A DNA stretch of 6,780 nt from Verrucomicrobiales bacterium (GTDB lineage: Bacteria; Verrucomicrobiota; Verrucomicrobiia; Limisphaerales; Palsa-1400), in the NCBI GenBank assembly GCA_028293405.1, contig JAQGOW010000246.1, forward strand, positions 1 through 6,780, given 5' to 3'. A program made the translations under genes and the position numbers. How positions within the stretch are numbered: position 1 is the stretch's first letter; every line of letters begins with the position of its first letter. The notes under the pieces were generated by a model. It saw only the letters and a list, made by a program, of their open reading frames with translations. It was not told the origin of the DNA and searched no databases. This document shows, piece by piece, positions 5,568 to 6,780 of this stretch.

Positions 5568-6412
5568 ATGAATGCAGCTTCGTCTCCCGAACCGATGTTA
5601 ACTCCGCAGTTGCGCGAAAATGTTTTGGCGCGACTTCGTTTGCGCAAAGCACCAGAAAACACCCTCTCCGGATTACGCGAATTTACGCCGCATGGTGCGC
5701 GCACGTTCCGTTCGACAACGTCCGCAAATTGATCCACGTCCGTTCGCAAAATCCCGGTCCCCTGCCCTCCTACACTCCGGCAGATTTTTTTGAAGCATTC
5801 GTAAAATACGGAACCGGCGGTACGTGTTGGGCGGGCGCCGGTACGATGCACGCATTGCTGAAGAGCCTCGGGTTCGATACCGAACGCGGTATCGGCACCA
5901 TGTTGCATGCGCCGCACGCAACTCCCAATCACGGCACCGTGCTCGTAAAGTTCGGTGACACCAAATATCTGGTCGACTCCTCCATGCTCTTTGCCGAACC
6001 GCTGCTTCTCGACGAAAGCAATCCAACCGCTGTCAACCATTGCGCATGGGGCGTTCAATGTTGCCGCAAAAGCGGCCAATGGCACATCGCCTGGCGGCCA
6101 TTGCACAAAACCGATGGCTTCGAATGTCGCATCGAAAAATTCGGCGCAACCTGGGCCGAGTTCCAAAAGATGCACGACGCAACACGCGGTTGGAGCCCGT
6201 TTAATTTTGAACTATCTGCGCGCAAAAACCGAAATGATGAAGTCGTCGGGGCCGGATTTGGCAACGCGGTTAAGCTGCGCAAAGACGGTGGAGTCGACCG
6301 CGCGCCAGCATCGTATAAGGAGCGTTGCAGAATTTTGATCGAGGAAATTGGGTTAAGTGAAGAAATCGTGGCGCAGTTGCCAGATGACGTGCCTACACCC
6401 AAGCCAGGGTAG
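5568..6412 (+). CDS. Arylamine N-acetyltransferase-like protein, reading frame interrupted near 5682
   Basis: The NAT fold is recognisable. The triad is Cys87 (G-G-T-C-W), His122 (N-H-G-T-V) and Asp137 (Y-L-V-D-S), numbered on the joined product. The 15-residue His-Asp spacing equals that of classical NATs (H107/D122). Such enzymes move an acetyl or other acyl group from CoA to an amine. The N-terminal helix (L-T-P-Q-L-R-E-N-V-L-A-R-L, through L-S-G-L-R-E-F) is encoded in the frame of ATG 5568, codons 5568-5684. The next conserved block, Y-A-A-W-C-A-H-V-P-F-D-N-V, is in the -1 frame from 5684 to TAG 6412. Adding one T at 5682-5684 joins them into a natural 281-residue protein. The main frame also runs upstream to an ATG at 5513, but those codons look non-family. 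This may be a sequencing error or a real disruption. ATG 5595 is an alternative start. Confidence 0.8.
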
Positions 6413-6424
6413 AATCAAAGAGGC

Positions 6425-6780
6425 TTAAATGCTTTCTCCAGAACCGCGCAATTGCTCGAGAGTAGCGCAAAGTTCGTTCAGATCTTTTTGGGGCAACGCA
6501 CCGGTTTTCTGAAGGGCTGACATATAAGCTGGCATAGCGCGGCCACCGGCCAGAATCGCTATGTTGGCAGGAAGCATCTGACGCAAATAGACGAGTTCCG
6601 CTTCCATGTTCACATCGTCTTCCGGATAGACAATGCTAAGCGCCACCGCGCGGGCTCGATTAAGCTGTGCCGCCCCCGCGATTTCCGCAGCGGGCAAGCT
6701 AGCTCCAAGATAAGTCACACTCCAACCAAGATTGGCAGCAGCAGCAGCCACGAGCAATGCGCCAAGTTCATGCAGTTGCC
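6425..6780 (-). CDS. Cobalamin (B12)-binding domain protein, C-terminal part (5' end outside window)
   Basis: The minus-strand frame is open at the right edge and ends with TAA at 6425-6427, about 117 residues in view. The first visible residues read Q-L-H-E-L-G, matching the x-x-H-x-x-G motif whose His is the lower axial ligand of cobalamin. They are followed by L-G-W-S-V-T-Y-L-G-A-S-L-P, the S-I-V-Y-P strand and A-G-G-R-A-M, in the order expected for a B12-binding Rossmann-like domain. In MerR/CarH-type regulators this domain sits at the C-terminus behind a DNA-binding and a four-helix domain, and the H-E-L-G wording resembles those. A corrinoid protein or other B12-dependent sensor is also possible because the N-terminus is not visible. 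No true start is in the window; the TTG at 6757 is internal. It converges with the NAT-like gene, 12 bp apart. Confidence 0.8.
   Translation of the reverse strand, partial: QLHELGALLVAAAAANLGWSVTYLGASLPAAEIAGAAQLNRARAVALSIVYPEDDVNMEAELVYLRQMLPANIAILAGGRAMPAYMSALQKTGALPQKDLNELCATLEQLRGSGESI

Noticed and set aside
5679..5687. Programmed -1 frameshift in the NAT-like gene
   Set aside because: The bases around GAATTTACG do not form a zero-frame X-XXY-YYZ heptamer and no obvious downstream pseudoknot stands out; a simple indel explains the shift better.
5465..6175. 236-residue minus-strand ORF opposite the NAT-like gene
   Set aside because: It is a shadow of the NAT-like gene; it has no recognisable motif, while the plus strand carries the full catalytic triad.
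1..6780. CRISPR array, tRNA, rRNA, insertion sequence or phage/defence module
   Set aside because: No regularly spaced repeats, cloverleaf-like segments, transposase or nuclease motifs were seen; nearly all bases are explained by ordinary enzyme genes.

Overview
The window reads as part of a bacterial surface-glycan or exopolysaccharide neighbourhood, with two unrelated enzyme genes at its right end. The DNA is moderately GC-rich. Ribosome-binding sites are weak or absent, intergenic gaps are short, and genes change strand often. Together with the flavour of the proteins (a sulfotransferase, a Cys-motif GT4, a GT-C membrane transferase, a Tpa1-like hydroxylase and a tiny lipoprotein with a PIPW motif) this suggests an environmental Gram-negative bacterium, perhaps of the Verrucomicrobiota or a related phylum. 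The taxonomic guess is inference only; no rRNA or other marker gene is present.

Left part (1-4324): the C-terminal end of a sulfotransferase (+) meets, 5 bp away, a two-gene minus-strand unit. That unit is a GT4-type glycosyltransferase followed by an overlapping NAD-dependent sugar epimerase/dehydratase. Across a divergent spacer with two small inverted repeats lies a polytopic GT-C (GT39/ArnT-like) glycosyltransferase (+). A plausible joint role, by inference, is to make a nucleotide sugar (epimerase), transfer sugars in the cytoplasm (GT4) and at the membrane (GT-C), and decorate the product (sulfotransferase).

Middle part (4325-5500): on the minus strand, a 2-oxoglutarate/Fe(II) dioxygenase of the prolyl-hydroxylase-like type is followed 71 bp downstream by a 55-residue lipoprotein gene that is easily missed because of its size. 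The oxygenase has the best promoter in the window. That promoter overlaps the longer candidate start codon and so favours the shorter one.

Right part (5500-6780): an arylamine N-acetyltransferase-like gene (+) has a complete Cys-His-Asp triad, but its N-terminal and main portions lie in two different frames. One missing base near 5682-5684 would explain this. It converges, 12 bp apart, with the C-terminal part of a cobalamin (B12)-binding-domain protein (-) that runs off the right edge.

The most useful points are the NAT frameshift, the hidden lipoprotein gene, the replacement of the second Glu of the GT4 E-x7-E motif by Cys, and the promoter-based start choice for the oxygenase. I see no CRISPR array, tRNA, rRNA, insertion sequence or clearly new defence-type system.
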